A stretch of 64,000 nucleotides of DNA from Streptomyces sp. NBC_01314 (lineage in GTDB: Bacteria; Actinomycetota; Actinomycetes; Streptomycetales; Streptomycetaceae): assembly GCF_041435215.1 (NCBI RefSeq), contig NZ_CP108394.1, positions 5,084,001 to 5,148,000 of the forward strand, read 5' to 3'. Positions 43,567 through 53,044 of the stretch are shown here, one piece after another; the stretch's first letter is position 1; each line of letters opens with the position of its first letter. The notes below the pieces were generated by a model, which ran no database searches, was not told where the DNA came from, and saw only the letters and a list, made by a program, of their open reading frames with translations. The position numbers and the translations under genes were made by a program.

Positions 43567-44502
43567 CTACAGCGTTCCCAGTGCCGGTGCGAACGCGATG
43601 AGGAGGGGGAGGAGGGCCAGGAGCGCGGCGGCGGTCGTGGTGGCCGCGCGGCGGGTGCGGTCCAGGCGGGGCGGGGGTTCCAGCAGGCGCTCCACCCGGT
43701 CGCCCAGCAGACGGCGGGTGTTGGAGCAGGTCAACACGCCCCGGTGTTGGTTGAGTTCGATGAGGGCCAGGGCGGTGGTGAGGTGGCCGCAGCGGCGCGA
43801 TGCCGTGTCGTCGGCGGCGAGTTCGACCAGGCGGTGGGTCTGGTCGGCGAAGTGGGCGAAGAGGGGGATGTGCGGGAAGCCCGTGGCGAGGGCGGTGGAG
43901 AGGTGGAGCAGCCAGTCGTGGCGGGCGCGGGCGTGGCCCAGTTCGTGGGCGAGCACGGCGTCCAGCTGGCGGTCGCTCAGCTTGCCCAACGCGCCTGTGG
44001 TGACGACCAGTTGGGGCGGGGTGCCCGGCATCAGCCACGCGTCCGGGTACTCGTCCTCCAGGACCAGCAGCGGCCCCTTCGTCTGCGGCAGGCCCGCCGG
44101 GAGGTCCGGGGCGCGCTCGCGCAGGTGCGCGCGGCGGAGGTGCCGGCTGCGCCGGGCCTCGACCAGCTCCCGGGCCAGCATCGCGCCGCTCCATGCGGCC
44201 CCGCAGGCCAGCGCCAGCGTCAGTACGGCCGTCCAGGGCGGCGCGGCCGTGAGGTCGTACGCGGCGGTCACGGCCGGGGGCGCGGGCGCGAAGGCCCGCG
44301 TGCGGACCGTCTCGAACACCGCGGCGGTCCCGAGCGCGAGCGCCGCGAGGCAGCTCAGCAGGGCCGCCGCCACCAGGCACTGCCACGCCCACAGCGCGAC
44401 CACGGGTTCCCGCTCGGGCCACATCGCCTTCAGCAGGGCGCGGGGGCCCAGCACTGCGGCGGTCACGGCCACGGTCGCGAGAAGGAGCAGGAGAACGGTC
44501 AC
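43567..44502 (-). CDS. M56-family membrane metallopeptidase
   Basis: A 311-residue protein with about four membrane helices and the zinc motif HELGHARARHD near 195. Further conserved parts are LVVTTGALGKLSDRQLDAVLAHE and LVELAADDTASRR, where the Glu would be the third ligand. This is the BlaR1/MecR1-like M56 group without a penicillin-binding sensor domain. In Streptomyces it is usually beside a BlaI-type repressor, which is not seen on either side here. The GTG start follows GAGAAC. Confidence 0.9.
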   Translation of the reverse strand: MTVLLLLLATVAVTAAVLGPRALLKAMWPEREPVVALWAWQCLVAAALLSCLAALALGTAAVFETVRTRAFAPAPPAVTAAYDLTAAPPWTAVLTLALACGAAWSGAMLARELVEARRSRHLRRAHLRERAPDLPAGLPQTKGPLLVLEDEYPDAWLMPGTPPQLVVTTGALGKLSDRQLDAVLAHELGHARARHDWLLHLSTALATGFPHIPLFAHFADQTHRLVELAADDTASRRCGHLTTALALIELNQHRGVLTCSNTRRLLGDRVERLLEPPPRLDRTRRAATTTAAALLALLPLLIAFAPALGTL

Positions 44503-44679
44503 GTCACTGGGTCCGGTTCCTGTCGGGGTGCGAGGGGATTGCGCGAGGAGGTACGGGGCGTCGTACGACGACGGTGCCTACGCTACCGCTGGTGCCCGCG
44601 CTTGCAGGCTCCCCGCGGGAGCACTTTCCGTCACCCTTCCACTGCTCGGCTCAGTTGCCCGGTGACGCGGAAGGGTCCC

Positions 44680-44751
44680 GCCCGGCGACGGACGGGACCC
44701 GATTCCCCGAGCGTCCAGCCCGGCGACGGACGGGACGCGATTCCCTGAGCG
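44680..44751. repeat. 38-base spaced direct repeat
   Basis: Two copies of a 34-base sequence beginning GCCCGGCGACGGACGGGAC, at 44680 and 44718, differ at two bases. They lie between the M56 gene and the end of the DUF5063 gene. The rest of 44503-44778 shows no gene. Confidence 0.85.
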
Positions 44752-44778
44752 GACGCCGAGCGCGGGCGGCGCGAGGGG

Positions 44779-45441
44779 CTACTTCACCTTGCGCAGCCCC
44801 AGCGGTGCCGCGATCTCCTCCGCCATGACCTGGCCCGCTTCGAACTCCAGGGTCTCGTCGCCCATCATTTCCTGGTCGGTGTCGAGGCCGTCGAGCTCGG
44901 CGAGGGGCTGGTTGAGACGGACGTGGGCGACCAGGGACTGAAGGGCCCTGAGCGTCGCCGAGGCCGTGGAGCCCCAGTTGGAGAAGTACGAGAACTGCCA
45001 CCACCAGAGGGCCTCGGAGGTGCGGCCCGCGCGGTAGTGGGCCATGCCGTGGCGGAGGTCGGCCATGACGTCGGCGAGGTCGTCGGAGATACGGGCCGGG
45101 ACCGGCGCCTTGCGGGGCTCGTAGGGGTCGAAGACCTCGGAGTAGACGTCGACCGGCTCAAGCATCAGAGCCAGGCGTTCGCGCAGCTCGTCGACGTCCG
45201 TCTCGGGGCCCGGGTCGGGCTCGTAACGCTCGTCCGGCACGATGTCCTCGTGCGCGCCGAGGCGGCCGCCGGCAAGGAGCAGCTGGGACACCTCCAGGAG
45301 GAGGAAGGGTACGGCCGAGTCCGGCTCGTCACCCTTGGCCACCTCGGTGACGGCGACCAGGAAGCTCTCGATCTGGTCCGCGATCTGGACCGCGAAGTCG
45401 TCCGGGTTCAGGTCCGTCGCGTGCAGCGTGGCGTCAGACAT
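44779..45441 (-). CDS. DUF5063 protein
   Basis: A 220-residue acidic protein of the DUF5063 family: [25 protein letters not shown] at the N-terminus, [20 protein letters not shown] and [26 protein letters not shown] in the middle. The function is unknown. It overlaps the end of recR by eight bases, an association conserved in Streptomyces, which hints at a link to DNA repair or simply shared expression. Confidence 0.88.
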   Translation of the reverse strand: MSDATLHATDLNPDDFAVQIADQIESFLVAVTEVAKGDEPDSAVPFLLLEVSQLLLAGGRLGAHEDIVPDERYEPDPGPETDVDELRERLALMLEPVDVYSEVFDPYEPRKAPVPARISDDLADVMADLRHGMAHYRAGRTSEALWWWQFSYFSNWGSTASATLRALQSLVAHVRLNQPLAELDGLDTDQEMMGDETLEFEAGQVMAEEIAAPLGLRKVK

Positions 45442-46033
45442 CGAGCAATCGTCTCCCCTCGAAGGCGCGGCCGAGGGTCACCTCGTCCGCGTATTCCAGG
45501 TCGCCGCCCACCGGGAGGCCGCTGGCCAGGCGGGTGACCTTGAGGCCCATGGGTTTGATCATGCGGGCGAGGTACGTGGCCGTGGCCTCGCCTTCGAGAT
45601 TCGGGTCCGTGGCCAGGATCAGCTCGGTGACCGTCCCGTCGGCCAGACGGGTCAGCAGCTCCCGTATGCGCAGGTCGTCGGGGCCGACGCCCTCGATCGG
45701 GCTGATCGCGCCGCCGAGGATGTGGTACCGGCCCCGGAATTCGCGAGTGCGTTCGATCGCGACGACGTCCTTCGGCTCCTCCACGACACAGATGACCGTG
45801 ATGTCGCGGCGGGAGTCGCGGCAGATGCCGCACAGCTCCTCCTGAGCGACGTTGCCGCAGATCGCGCAGAAGCGGACCTTCGCCTTCACTTCGAGGAGGG
45901 CGTGCGCCAGCCGCCGTACGTCCGTCGGCTCCGCCTGCAGGATGTGGAAGGCGATCCGCTGCGCGCTCTTGGGACCGACGCCGGGCAACCGCCCCAGTTC
46001 GTCGATGAGGTCCTGGACCACGCCTTCGTACAC
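45434..46033 (-). CDS. recR: Recombination mediator RecR
   Basis: A 199-residue Rec[25 protein letters not shown] (helix-hairpin-helix), a four-cysteine zinc finger ([16 protein letters not shown]) near 55-72, and the Toprim region [16 protein letters not shown] with [16 protein letters not shown]. It works with RecF and RecO to load RecA on gapped DNA. The start is GTG. It follows ybaB by 110 bases, the usual dnaX-ybaB-recR order without dnaX in view. Confidence 0.97.
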   Translation of the reverse strand: MYEGVVQDLIDELGRLPGVGPKSAQRIAFHILQAEPTDVRRLAHALLEVKAKVRFCAICGNVAQEELCGICRDSRRDITVICVVEEPKDVVAIERTREFRGRYHILGGAISPIEGVGPDDLRIRELLTRLADGTVTELILATDPNLEGEATATYLARMIKPMGLKVTRLASGLPVGGDLEYADEVTLGRAFEGRRLLDV

Positions 46034-46143
46034 GGACTGCCGTCCTTCCTGGTGTCTTTCAGTACGTACCGTAGTCGGCCGCCGCCGCTCCGAGGAAGGC
46101 GGTGGGGGGCACGGATGGGCTCAGAGGGGGATCGCGGAGGTGT

Positions 46144-46491
46144 TCAGAAGGGCAGTCCGGGGATGCCCGCGCCACCGCCGCCGAGACCCTGGGCGAGGGG
46201 GCCCAGCTTCTGCTGCTGGAGGGTCTGGGCGTTCTCGTTGGCCGCCTGGACGGCCGCGACGATCAGGTCGGCGAGGGTCTCGGTGTCCTCCGGGTCCACC
46301 GCCTCGGGGTCGATCTTCAGACCGCGCAGTTCGCCGGAGCCGGTGACGGTGGCCCGCACCAGGCCGCCGCCCGCCTGACCGTCGACCTCCGTCCGCGCGA
46401 GCTCCTCCTGTGCCCTCGCCAGGTCCTGCTGCATCTTCTGGGCCTGCTGGAGCAGCTGCTGCATGTTGGGCTGGCCACCACCGGGGATCAC
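46144..46491 (-). CDS. YbaB/EbfC nucleoid-associated protein
   Basis: A 115-residue protein: [22 protein letters not shown] is the coiled N-terminal helix, followed by [24 protein letters not shown] and [20 protein letters not shown]. It binds DNA as a tweezer-shaped dimer. The C-terminus is glycine-rich. The GTG at 46491 has GAGGGAG upstream; an in-frame start at 46527 exists but is less likely. Confidence 0.95.
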   Translation of the reverse strand: MIPGGGQPNMQQLLQQAQKMQQDLARAQEELARTEVDGQAGGGLVRATVTGSGELRGLKIDPEAVDPEDTETLADLIVAAVQAANENAQTLQQQKLGPLAQGLGGGGAGIPGLPF

Positions 46492-46746
46492 GTTCAGCTC
46501 CCTCGTACGAGTACGAACGGACGTCACCGTTCACGTTCTTACGGTCGCCACGAGCCTACGTGGTCGGCCCGACCTGTGCCGCGCCACTCTTTCGAGTGAG
46601 TCGGCGGGGATTCGTATATCTGATCAAGGGCATCTTCTCAGAGGAAAAGCGGTGAAAACGCCATCTTCGCCACCCATTGGGCGGTAGGAAGGGTCCGGCC
46701 GCGTCAAGGTGGTGCGTGAGCGCCGTACGTACGTAGGGAGTGCCGG

Positions 46747-47514
46747 GTGAGCCAGCCGGAGATGCAGCCCGAGGGGGGACCCCAGGGCGGGCGGGGTGAG
46801 GGGTCCGGGCTGTGGGCGGAGCCGTGGACCTCGGCGACCGGACCGTGGGTGGGGGATCTGGCCGGGCAGCCCTTCCCGCAGGGGGACTGGGGGGAGCCGG
46901 CGGAGCGGTTGGAGGAGCTGTACCACTGGGTCGAGCGGGCGGCCCTGGAGACCGCCGCGTGGTATCTCACGGACCGGGTGTGGAAACGGATGGCGGCGCG
47001 TGTGCTGCGGATCGGGGCGGCGACGGGGGCGCTCGCCGGGGCCGGGCTGCCGCTGCTCGACCTCACCGGGGCGGTGGGCGGGGCGGCCCCCTGGGGGTAT
47101 CTCGCACTCCTGTCCTGCGTGGCGTGCGTGGTGGTGGACCGGTTCTTCGGTGTCACCTCCGGGTGGATGCGGGATGTCGCCACGGCCCAGGCGGTGCAGC
47201 GGCGGCTGCAGGTGCTGCGGTTCGACTGGGCGTCCGAGAGCGCGCGGGAGGTGCTGGGGCCGGCGGAGGGGACGGCAGGGGAGGCCGCCGAGCGGTGCCT
47301 CGGGGTGCTTCGGCGGTTCTCCGAGGACGTCACGGAGCTGGTGCGGACGGAGACGGCGGACTGGATGGTGGAGTTCCGGGCGGGGGGTGCGCCGCTGGGT
47401 GTGCAGGCGGGAGGTGCCGTCTCCCGGTCCGAGGGCAGTCCCAACGGGCGGGTGCCGATGCCGCCGGGGGCGCGACCGAACATGCCTCGGCAACGGCCGC
47501 CGGAGGCTCGGTAG
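46747..47514 (+). CDS. SLATT-domain membrane protein
   Basis: A 255-residue protein with a central pair of helices (IGAATGALAGAGLPLLDLTGA and GYLALLSCVACVVVDRFFG) inside a helical SLATT-type domain (RLEELYHWVERAALETAAWYLTDRVWKRMAARVLR before and TAQAVQRRLQVLRFDW after). SLATT proteins are linked to nucleotide-dependent conflict systems, but this one stands beside core genes and its role is unknown. It is divergent from ybaB and convergent with the protein kinase. Confidence 0.8.
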   Translation: MSQPEMQPEGGPQGGRGEGSGLWAEPWTSATGPWVGDLAGQPFPQGDWGEPAERLEELYHWVERAALETAAWYLTDRVWKRMAARVLRIGAATGALAGAGLPLLDLTGAVGGAAPWGYLALLSCVACVVVDRFFGVTSGWMRDVATAQAVQRRLQVLRFDWASESAREVLGPAEGTAGEAAERCLGVLRRFSEDVTELVRTETADWMVEFRAGGAPLGVQAGGAVSRSEGSPNGRVPMPPGARPNMPRQRPPEAR

Positions 47515-47627
47515 CGACCGGGGGTGCCTCATGGGTTTCGCCCCCGCCGCCCCTACCCGTCCCTTCCGCGAGCTGAGGGCTTCGCCCCCAGGCCCCCGGG
47601 TGGGTTGTCGGCTGCGGGTGGGTGGGG

Positions 47628-47692
47628 CTGGTCGCGCAGTTCCCCGCGCCCCTGAAAGGCAGGGGCCGCGCCCCGTGCTTTCAGGCCCGTAG
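47628..47692. repeat. Dispersed repeat copy between convergent genes
   Basis: It contains the same 25-base core as the 32-kb element (47633-47657) followed by CTGAAAGGCAGGGGC and CGTGCTTTCAGG, which can pair into a stem. It separates the SLATT and kinase genes and may terminate both. Confidence 0.85.
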
Positions 47693-47735
47693 GGCCTTCA
47701 GGACACAAGGCAGCGGGGCGCAGGGCGACGGTCGC

Positions 47736-50009
47736 TCAGTCGGCCTTCGCGTACGTCACCGATTTTCCCGCCGTGTCGACGCGTCGCAGTTGTCCGTCGG
47801 GCAGGAGGGTGACCGTGGTGGCGGCGCCCGCGGAGCAGGAGGCGGCGGGTTCGCCGGTGGTGACGGTGGAGGGGCCGATCCGCAGAGGGCCGTCGTCGGC
47901 CGGTTCGTCCGTCAGCGCCGCCTCGAACACGCAGTGGTACGTGCCGCCGCCTTCGAGCGGGCCGTCCGCCGTGAGGGCGAGCACGGTGTCGCCGACCTCG
48001 CCCTGCTGGATGACCAGTTGGCGGGTGTCCGCGCCGTCGGAACCGGCGATGGTGGCGTTCCAGGTACCGAGGAAGTCCTCCGGGATCGTGCCCGCGTCGG
48101 GCGACTCGGTGGTCTCGTCCGGGGACGTCTCCGGGTCCGTCGGCTGGTCGGTCGCGGGCCCCGGTGTCTCCGGCGCGCTCGTCGCCGGGCCGCTCTTGGC
48201 GTCGTCCTCCTTGCCGCCGTCGTCGCCCTTCTTCATCAACGCGTACACCGAGCCGCCCGCACCGAGCGCGACGACCAGCGCGACGACGACGAGGAGCGCG
48301 GAGGAGCGCCGGTTCCCGCGCGCGGGCTCGGGCTGTCCGCCCGGGCCCGCCCCGGGCGGGGGTCCGTAGAGGGGGTTCGGCCCGTAGGGCGGGGTCGGGC
48401 CGAGGCCCTGCCCCGGAGCGGCTCCGGGGCCCTGTCCGCCGCCGTACGCCCCCTGCCCGTAGGCCCCGTACGGCGTCTGCGGCGCGCCCTGCGGGTAGCC
48501 GTAACCGGGGGCGGCACCGGGCTGCTGCCCGTACCCGCCGGCGGGTTGCTGGGTGTACTGCTGCGGGAAGCCGTACCCAGCGGGTGCGGGCCCGGGCAGG
48601 GCGCTCGGCGGAGGCGGCTGCGAGCCCGCCCCCACGATCTGCGTCGGCATCCGGTCCAGAGACCCGGCACCCGGCGCCCCCGGCGGAGGCGGCACCGCAC
48701 CCTCGGGCGTGGCGGCCGGGTGTTCGGGCGGGGACACGGGGGCACCGGACGAGCCCCCCGAGCCACCGTACGGAGAGTCGGGGGCGCCCAGCGGGTACAC
48801 GGGCGGAGCCGACGGCGGGCCCGCGGGAACGGGCGGGGTCCCGGAACCGGGCGCCGACGGAGCCGAGGACCGGCCCGCGGGACCGGACGGCGACGCGGCA
48901 GCGGCCCCGTCCGGAACTGACGAAGCCGCTGCCGCCGACGAGGCCGACGAAGCCGCTGCGGACGGCTGTCCGGCGGCGTCGGGCGCCCCCGGGCCGCCAC
49001 GGTCCGCCGGACCTCCCGCCACACCGGGGGCTCCCGCGACCGCCAGGCCAGCGCCCGGCACTCCCGCCCCTCGCGTGCCCCCCGACTCCTCCGGATCCTC
49101 GGCGTCCAGCAACTGCACCGCGTGCCGCCCCAGTTGGGCCACCAGGGCGCTCGGCAGCCAGGGGTCGCGGGAGCGGCCCGCGAAGACCGTGTCCTCGGCG
49201 CCGGTGCGCTGGAGGATCTGGGCCAGGGTCGGGCGGGCGGCGGGGTCCTTGCGCAGGCAGTCGCGGACGACGTCGTACAGACCCTCCGGCAGCCCTTCCA
49301 GATCCGGTTCCTCCTGGGCGATGCGGAACATCAGGGCGTGCACGCCGGAGTTGGCGGCTCCGAAGGGGAGGTTGCCGGTGGCGGCGTAGGAGAGGACGGA
49401 GCCGAGGCAGAAGACGTCGCAGGCGGGGGTGATGCGGTCGCCGCGCACCTGCTCGGGGGCCATGAAGCCCGGCGAACCGACGAGCGCGCCGGTGCGTGTG
49501 AGCCCGCCGTCCGTGACGGTCTCCAGGGCCCGCGCGATGCCGAAGTCGATGACGCGCGGCCCGTCGATGGTCACCAGGACGTTGGAAGGCTTGAGGTCCC
49601 GGTGGATCAGCCCGGCCGCGTGGATGTCCTCCAGCGCGTGCGCGAGCCCCGCCGCGAGGATCCGTACGGACCGTTCGGGCAGTGCCCCGTGATCCCGCCC
49701 GACCACGGCCTGCAGGGACGGCCCGGCGACGTACCCGGTGGCGACCCACGGGACGCCCGCCTCGGTGTCCGCGTCCAGGACCGGCGCGGTCCAGTACCCG
49801 CCCACCTGCCGCGCGGCCCGCACCTCCTGCCGGAACCGCGCCCGGAACTCCTCCTGCTCCGCCAGTTCCTGCCGGACCAGCTTCACGGCGACGGTACGGC
49901 CCCGCTCGGACCGGGCCAGGTACACGTTCCCCATGCCGCCCGACCCCAGCCGCGCGAGCAGCCGGTACGCCCCGATGCGCTGCGGATCCCCCGGCCCGAG
50001 CTTCTCCAT
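47736..50009 (-). CDS. Membrane serine/threonine protein kinase
   Basis: A 757-residue PknB-type kinase. Residues 12-280 are the kinase domain: RLGSGGMGNVYLA, AVKLV (Lys), IHRDLKPSNVLV, DFGIARAL and GFMAPEQVRGD. A long Pro/Gly/Ala/Tyr-rich disordered linker follows (GYGFPQQYTQQPAGGYGQQPG), then one membrane helix (SALLVVVALVVALGAGGSVYAL) and an extracytoplasmic domain of about 125 residues with two cysteines. There are no PASTA repeats, so it should sense something other than muropeptides. The ATG at 50009 follows GGGGGACGTGGCC. Confidence 0.93.
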   Translation of the reverse strand: MEKLGPGDPQRIGAYRLLARLGSGGMGNVYLARSERGRTVAVKLVRQELAEQEEFRARFRQEVRAARQVGGYWTAPVLDADTEAGVPWVATGYVAGPSLQAVVGRDHGALPERSVRILAAGLAHALEDIHAAGLIHRDLKPSNVLVTIDGPRVIDFGIARALETVTDGGLTRTGALVGSPGFMAPEQVRGDRITPACDVFCLGSVLSYAATGNLPFGAANSGVHALMFRIAQEEPDLEGLPEGLYDVVRDCLRKDPAARPTLAQILQRTGAEDTVFAGRSRDPWLPSALVAQLGRHAVQLLDAEDPEESGGTRGAGVPGAGLAVAGAPGVAGGPADRGGPGAPDAAGQPSAAASSASSAAAASSVPDGAAAASPSGPAGRSSAPSAPGSGTPPVPAGPPSAPPVYPLGAPDSPYGGSGGSSGAPVSPPEHPAATPEGAVPPPPGAPGAGSLDRMPTQIVGAGSQPPPPSALPGPAPAGYGFPQQYTQQPAGGYGQQPGAAPGYGYPQGAPQTPYGAYGQGAYGGGQGPGAAPGQGLGPTPPYGPNPLYGPPPGAGPGGQPEPARGNRRSSALLVVVALVVALGAGGSVYALMKKGDDGGKEDDAKSGPATSAPETPGPATDQPTDPETSPDETTESPDAGTIPEDFLGTWNATIAGSDGADTRQLVIQQGEVGDTVLALTADGPLEGGGTYHCVFEAALTDEPADDGPLRIGPSTVTTGEPAASCSAGAATTVTLLPDGQLRRVDTAGKSVTYAKAD

Positions 50010-50137
50010 GGCCACGTCCCCCGTCTTTTCCCCGTGCCATCCCCTGCAGATGTGTACGCGTACGTACGGGTACGTCGTGTACGTGCGCAACGGACCGATC
50101 GTAGTGGGGCCGTACAGGGAGGCGGGTGGAGCGGTGT

Positions 50138-50623
50138 CTACGGTTCCGTAACAGCGGTCGGTGCCGCGTCGGGCTCCGATACCGCCGCGAGGTGTTCCAA
50201 GGCACCCGACAGCCGTTCGAGCACCCGTACGGTCTCGGCGAACTCCTCCTCCCCCAGCGCTTCCGCGAGGCGCGCGGCCAGGGTGGCGTGGCCGGGGTCG
50301 ATCCGCGCGATCGCGGCGTGGCCGGCGGGGGTCGGGGCGAGGAGCTTGGCTCGGCGGTGGGCCGGGTTCGGGACGTACTCGGCGAGGCCCCGGTCGACGA
50401 GGAGATCGGCGACCCGCTGGACGCTCTGCCGGGTGATGCCCATGGCACGGGCGACCCCGGCTACGGACAGCGGCTCGGGCAGCACCGCGCCCAGCACCTG
50501 CCACCAGGCGGCCGTCAGCCCCGCCGGTCGCGCCAACTCTTCGGCCACGGAAAGGAACTGACCGTTCAGATGGAAGACCCCGAGGGCGGTTCGGCTGAGG
50601 AGGTCCTGCTGCTCACGGCTCAC
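50138..50623 (-). CDS. MarR-family regulator
   Basis: A 161-residue winged-helix protein: AWWQVLGAVLPEPLSVAGVARAMGITRQSVQRVADLLVDRGLAEYVPNPAHRRAKLLAPTPAG is the MarR core. The GTG start overlaps the stop of the DJ-1 gene by four bases. It should bind the dyad-rich region upstream of the DJ-1 gene and so repress its own operon. The inducing ligand is unknown. Confidence 0.92.
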   Translation of the reverse strand: MSREQQDLLSRTALGVFHLNGQFLSVAEELARPAGLTAAWWQVLGAVLPEPLSVAGVARAMGITRQSVQRVADLLVDRGLAEYVPNPAHRRAKLLAPTPAGHAAIARIDPGHATLAARLAEALGEEEFAETVRVLERLSGALEHLAAVSEPDAAPTAVTEP

Positions 50624-51231
50624 TGTCCCGCCGCCTCCAGAACGGCGTACGCCTCCGGGTCCGAGTCGTGGAAGAGGCGGTACCAGGCGTCGAGGACCTC
50701 GCCCTCGTAGACACCGAGAAGGCCGAGGACCTCGCGGGCCAGGGCGACGGGTTCGGTGGGCCCGGCGGTGACGAGGAGTCCGGAGGCGTCGGTCACGGCG
50801 TCCGCGTCCACGTACCGCTCACCGCCCTGGTAGCCGGTGGCGGCCAGATAGAGGGGAGCCGCGCTGGTGTGCGCGCGATCGTCGAGCAGCCCCTCCCGGG
50901 CGAGCCCGGCGGTCGCCCCGCAGATCGCGGCGACGGGCACCCCGGCGGCCAGGAACTCCCGCGCCTTCCGGGCGAACCGCGCGAGGTCGTCACCCGTGTC
51001 CCACAGATCCGCGCCGGTGAGGACGAGCAGCGAGCTCTCCTCCGGCCGCAGTTCGTCAAGAACCCCGTCCGGCTGGATCCGCACGCCCGCGATGGTCCGC
51101 ACGGCGCTCGGACCCGGCCCGACCGTCCGGATCTCGTAGCCACCCCGGGCGAGCCACGCGGTCGTGTGCCCCGTCTCCCAGTCGGCGTAGGTGTCGTACA
51201 CGGCGAGATGAACGGGCTTGCGGTCGCTCAT
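50620..51231 (-). CDS. DJ-1/PfpI-family protein (glutamine amidotransferase-like)
   Basis: A 203-residue DJ-1/PfpI protein. The nucleophile cysteine is Cys104 in VAAICGATAGLAREGLL. The family includes stress proteins, proteases and deglycases; the close set with type 1 glutamine amidotransferase fold is frequent in Streptomyces next to MarR genes. It is the first gene of a two-gene operon with the MarR regulator. The 234-base region upstream contains the probable operator. Confidence 0.9.
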   Translation of the reverse strand: MSDRKPVHLAVYDTYADWETGHTTAWLARGGYEIRTVGPGPSAVRTIAGVRIQPDGVLDELRPEESSLLVLTGADLWDTGDDLARFARKAREFLAAGVPVAAICGATAGLAREGLLDDRAHTSAAPLYLAATGYQGGERYVDADAVTDASGLLVTAGPTEPVALAREVLGLLGVYEGEVLDAWYRLFHDSDPEAYAVLEAAGQ

Positions 51232-51261
51232 GACTCCTCCTGGGGCACTCCGGAACACTAT

Positions 51262-51296
51262 GACAGCATGCTTACATTTCGACAGCTTACTGTCAA
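51262..51296. promoter_or_regulatory. Probable MarR operator and promoter
   Basis: GACAGCATGCTTAC and GACAGCTTAC form a direct repeat, and GACAG/CTGTC form a dyad with a four-base centre (51281-51294). The stretch is AT-rich and lies 31 bases before the DJ-1 start. Confidence 0.6.
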
Positions 51297-51465
51297 GAAC
51301 TGTGCGAGCAGCCACGCCCCACCCGCACCCGCCAACGCACCACACCGCACCGCATCCCTTGAGCTCTCTGCCGAGCTCTCCCGCGACACACTGTCGTGAT
51401 CCCACGGCCAGTCGCAGACACGTCGCCGATGTCCCCTCCTCACAGCGACCCCCTACCCTCGCCCC

Positions 51466-52821
51466 ATGACCCCTCAGCCAAACCCCCAGGCCGGCGCCGC
51501 GGTGAAGGCCACGGACCGTGCGCACGTGTTCCACTCCTGGTCCGCGCAGGAACTCATCGACCCGCTCGCCGTCGCCGGCGCGGAGGGCTCGTACTTCTGG
51601 GACTACGACGGCAAGCGGTACCTCGACTTCTCCAGCGGCCTCGTCTACACGAACATCGGCTACCAGCACCCGAAGGTCGTCGCGGCGATCCAGGCGCAGG
51701 CGGCGACGATGACGACGTTCGCCCCGGCGTTCGCCGTCGAGGCCCGCTCGGAGGCGGCCCGGCTGATCGCGGAGCGCACCCCGGGCGACCTGGACAAGAT
51801 CTTCTTCACCAACGGCGGCGCCGACGCGGTCGAGCACGCCGTCCGGATGGCCCGACTGCACACCGGCCGCCCCAAGGTGCTGACCGCGTACCGCTCGTAC
51901 CACGGTGGTACCCAGCAGGCCGTGAACCTCACGGGCGACCCGCGCCGCTGGGCCTCCGACACCGGCTCGGCCGGGGTCGTGCGCTTCTGGGCGCCCTTCC
52001 TCTACCGGTCCCGTTTCCACGCGGAGACGGAGGAACAGGAGTGCGCGCGGGCGCTGGAACACCTGGAGACGACGATCACCTTCGAGGGGCCGTCGACCAT
52101 CGCCGCGATCATCCTGGAGACCGTCCCGGGCACGGCCGGGATCATGGTCCCGCCGCCGGGCTATCTGGCCGGGGTCCGGGAGATCTGCGACAAGTACGGG
52201 ATCGTGTTCGTCCTGGACGAGGTCATGGCGGGCTTCGGGCGGACGGGCACCTGGTTCGCCGCTGACCTCTTCGACGTCGTACCCGATCTGATGACCTTCG
52301 CCAAGGGCGTGAACTCGGGTTACGTCCCCCTCGGTGGCGTGGCCATCTCCCCCGCCATCGCCGAGACCTTCGCCCGGCGCCCCTACCCCGGCGGTCTCAC
52401 GTACTCCGGCCACCCGCTGGCCTGCGCCGCCGCCGTGGCGACGCTCGGCGTCATGGAGGAGGAAGGGGTCGTCACCCACGCGGCCACCCTCGGCGCCTCG
52501 CTCATCGCACCGGCACTCCGCGAACTCGCCGAGCGCCACCCCTGCGTGGGCGAGGTGCGCGGCACCGGGATGTTCTGGGCGCTGGAACTGGTCAAGAACA
52601 AGGAGACCCGCGAGCCCCTCGTCCCCTACAACGCGGCCGGCGAGGCCAACGCCCCCATGCTCGCCTTCGGCGCCGCCGCCAAGGCGAACGGTCTCTGGCC
52701 CTTCATCAACATGAACCGCACCCATGTCGTCCCCCCGTGCAACATCACGGAGACCGAGGCCAAGGAGGGCCTCGCCGCCCTGGACGCGGCCCTGTCCGTG
52801 GCGGACGAACACACGGTGTGA
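51466..52821 (+). CDS. Class III PLP aminotransferase
   Basis: A 451-residue omega-type aminotransferase. FFTNGGADAVEHAVRMAR, SYHGGTQQAV, LDEVMAGFGRTGTWFA and the PLP lysine in MTFAKGVNSGYVPLGG are all present. The family includes taurine-pyruvate, beta-alanine and GABA aminotransferases; the donor and acceptor cannot be named. It is divergent from the DJ-1/MarR operon and upstream of the GntR gene, which may regulate it. Confidence 0.92.
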   Translation: MTPQPNPQAGAAVKATDRAHVFHSWSAQELIDPLAVAGAEGSYFWDYDGKRYLDFSSGLVYTNIGYQHPKVVAAIQAQAATMTTFAPAFAVEARSEAARLIAERTPGDLDKIFFTNGGADAVEHAVRMARLHTGRPKVLTAYRSYHGGTQQAVNLTGDPRRWASDTGSAGVVRFWAPFLYRSRFHAETEEQECARALEHLETTITFEGPSTIAAIILETVPGTAGIMVPPPGYLAGVREICDKYGIVFVLDEVMAGFGRTGTWFAADLFDVVPDLMTFAKGVNSGYVPLGGVAISPAIAETFARRPYPGGLTYSGHPLACAAAVATLGVMEEEGVVTHAATLGASLIAPALRELAERHPCVGEVRGTGMFWALELVKNKETREPLVPYNAAGEANAPMLAFGAAAKANGLWPFINMNRTHVVPPCNITETEAKEGLAALDAALSVADEHTV

Positions 52822-52834
52822 GGCTGGGGCCATA

Positions 52835-52878
52835 CCCCGTCCGCGACCCGTCCCTGCCCCGTCCGCGACCCGTCCCTG
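52835..52878. repeat. 22-base tandem repeat, two exact copies
   Basis: Two adjacent copies of CCCCGTCCGCGACCCGTCCC plus TG follow the aminotransferase stop by 13 bases. The remaining 166 bases to the GntR gene hold a low-GC stretch near 52,900-52,960. Confidence 0.9.
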
Positions 52879-53044
52879 ATCCGTCCTGCGCCCCCATGTT
52901 TTCCCCCGGTGCCGAGCGGAGTGTGAGCAGAAGGGCAAAAACTCCTCCCCGGAACCCGAACGCGTAAGGTGACGTGCTCGTAAGAGAAGACAGAGAGCAC
53001 GCACAGGATGCGTACGCGTACGCGGATGGGGGACCCAGACCACG

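Noticed and set aside
47698..50448. A 916-residue minus-strand frame beside the kinase
   Set aside because: It is the kinase gene read in another frame; the correct frame carries all kinase motifs.
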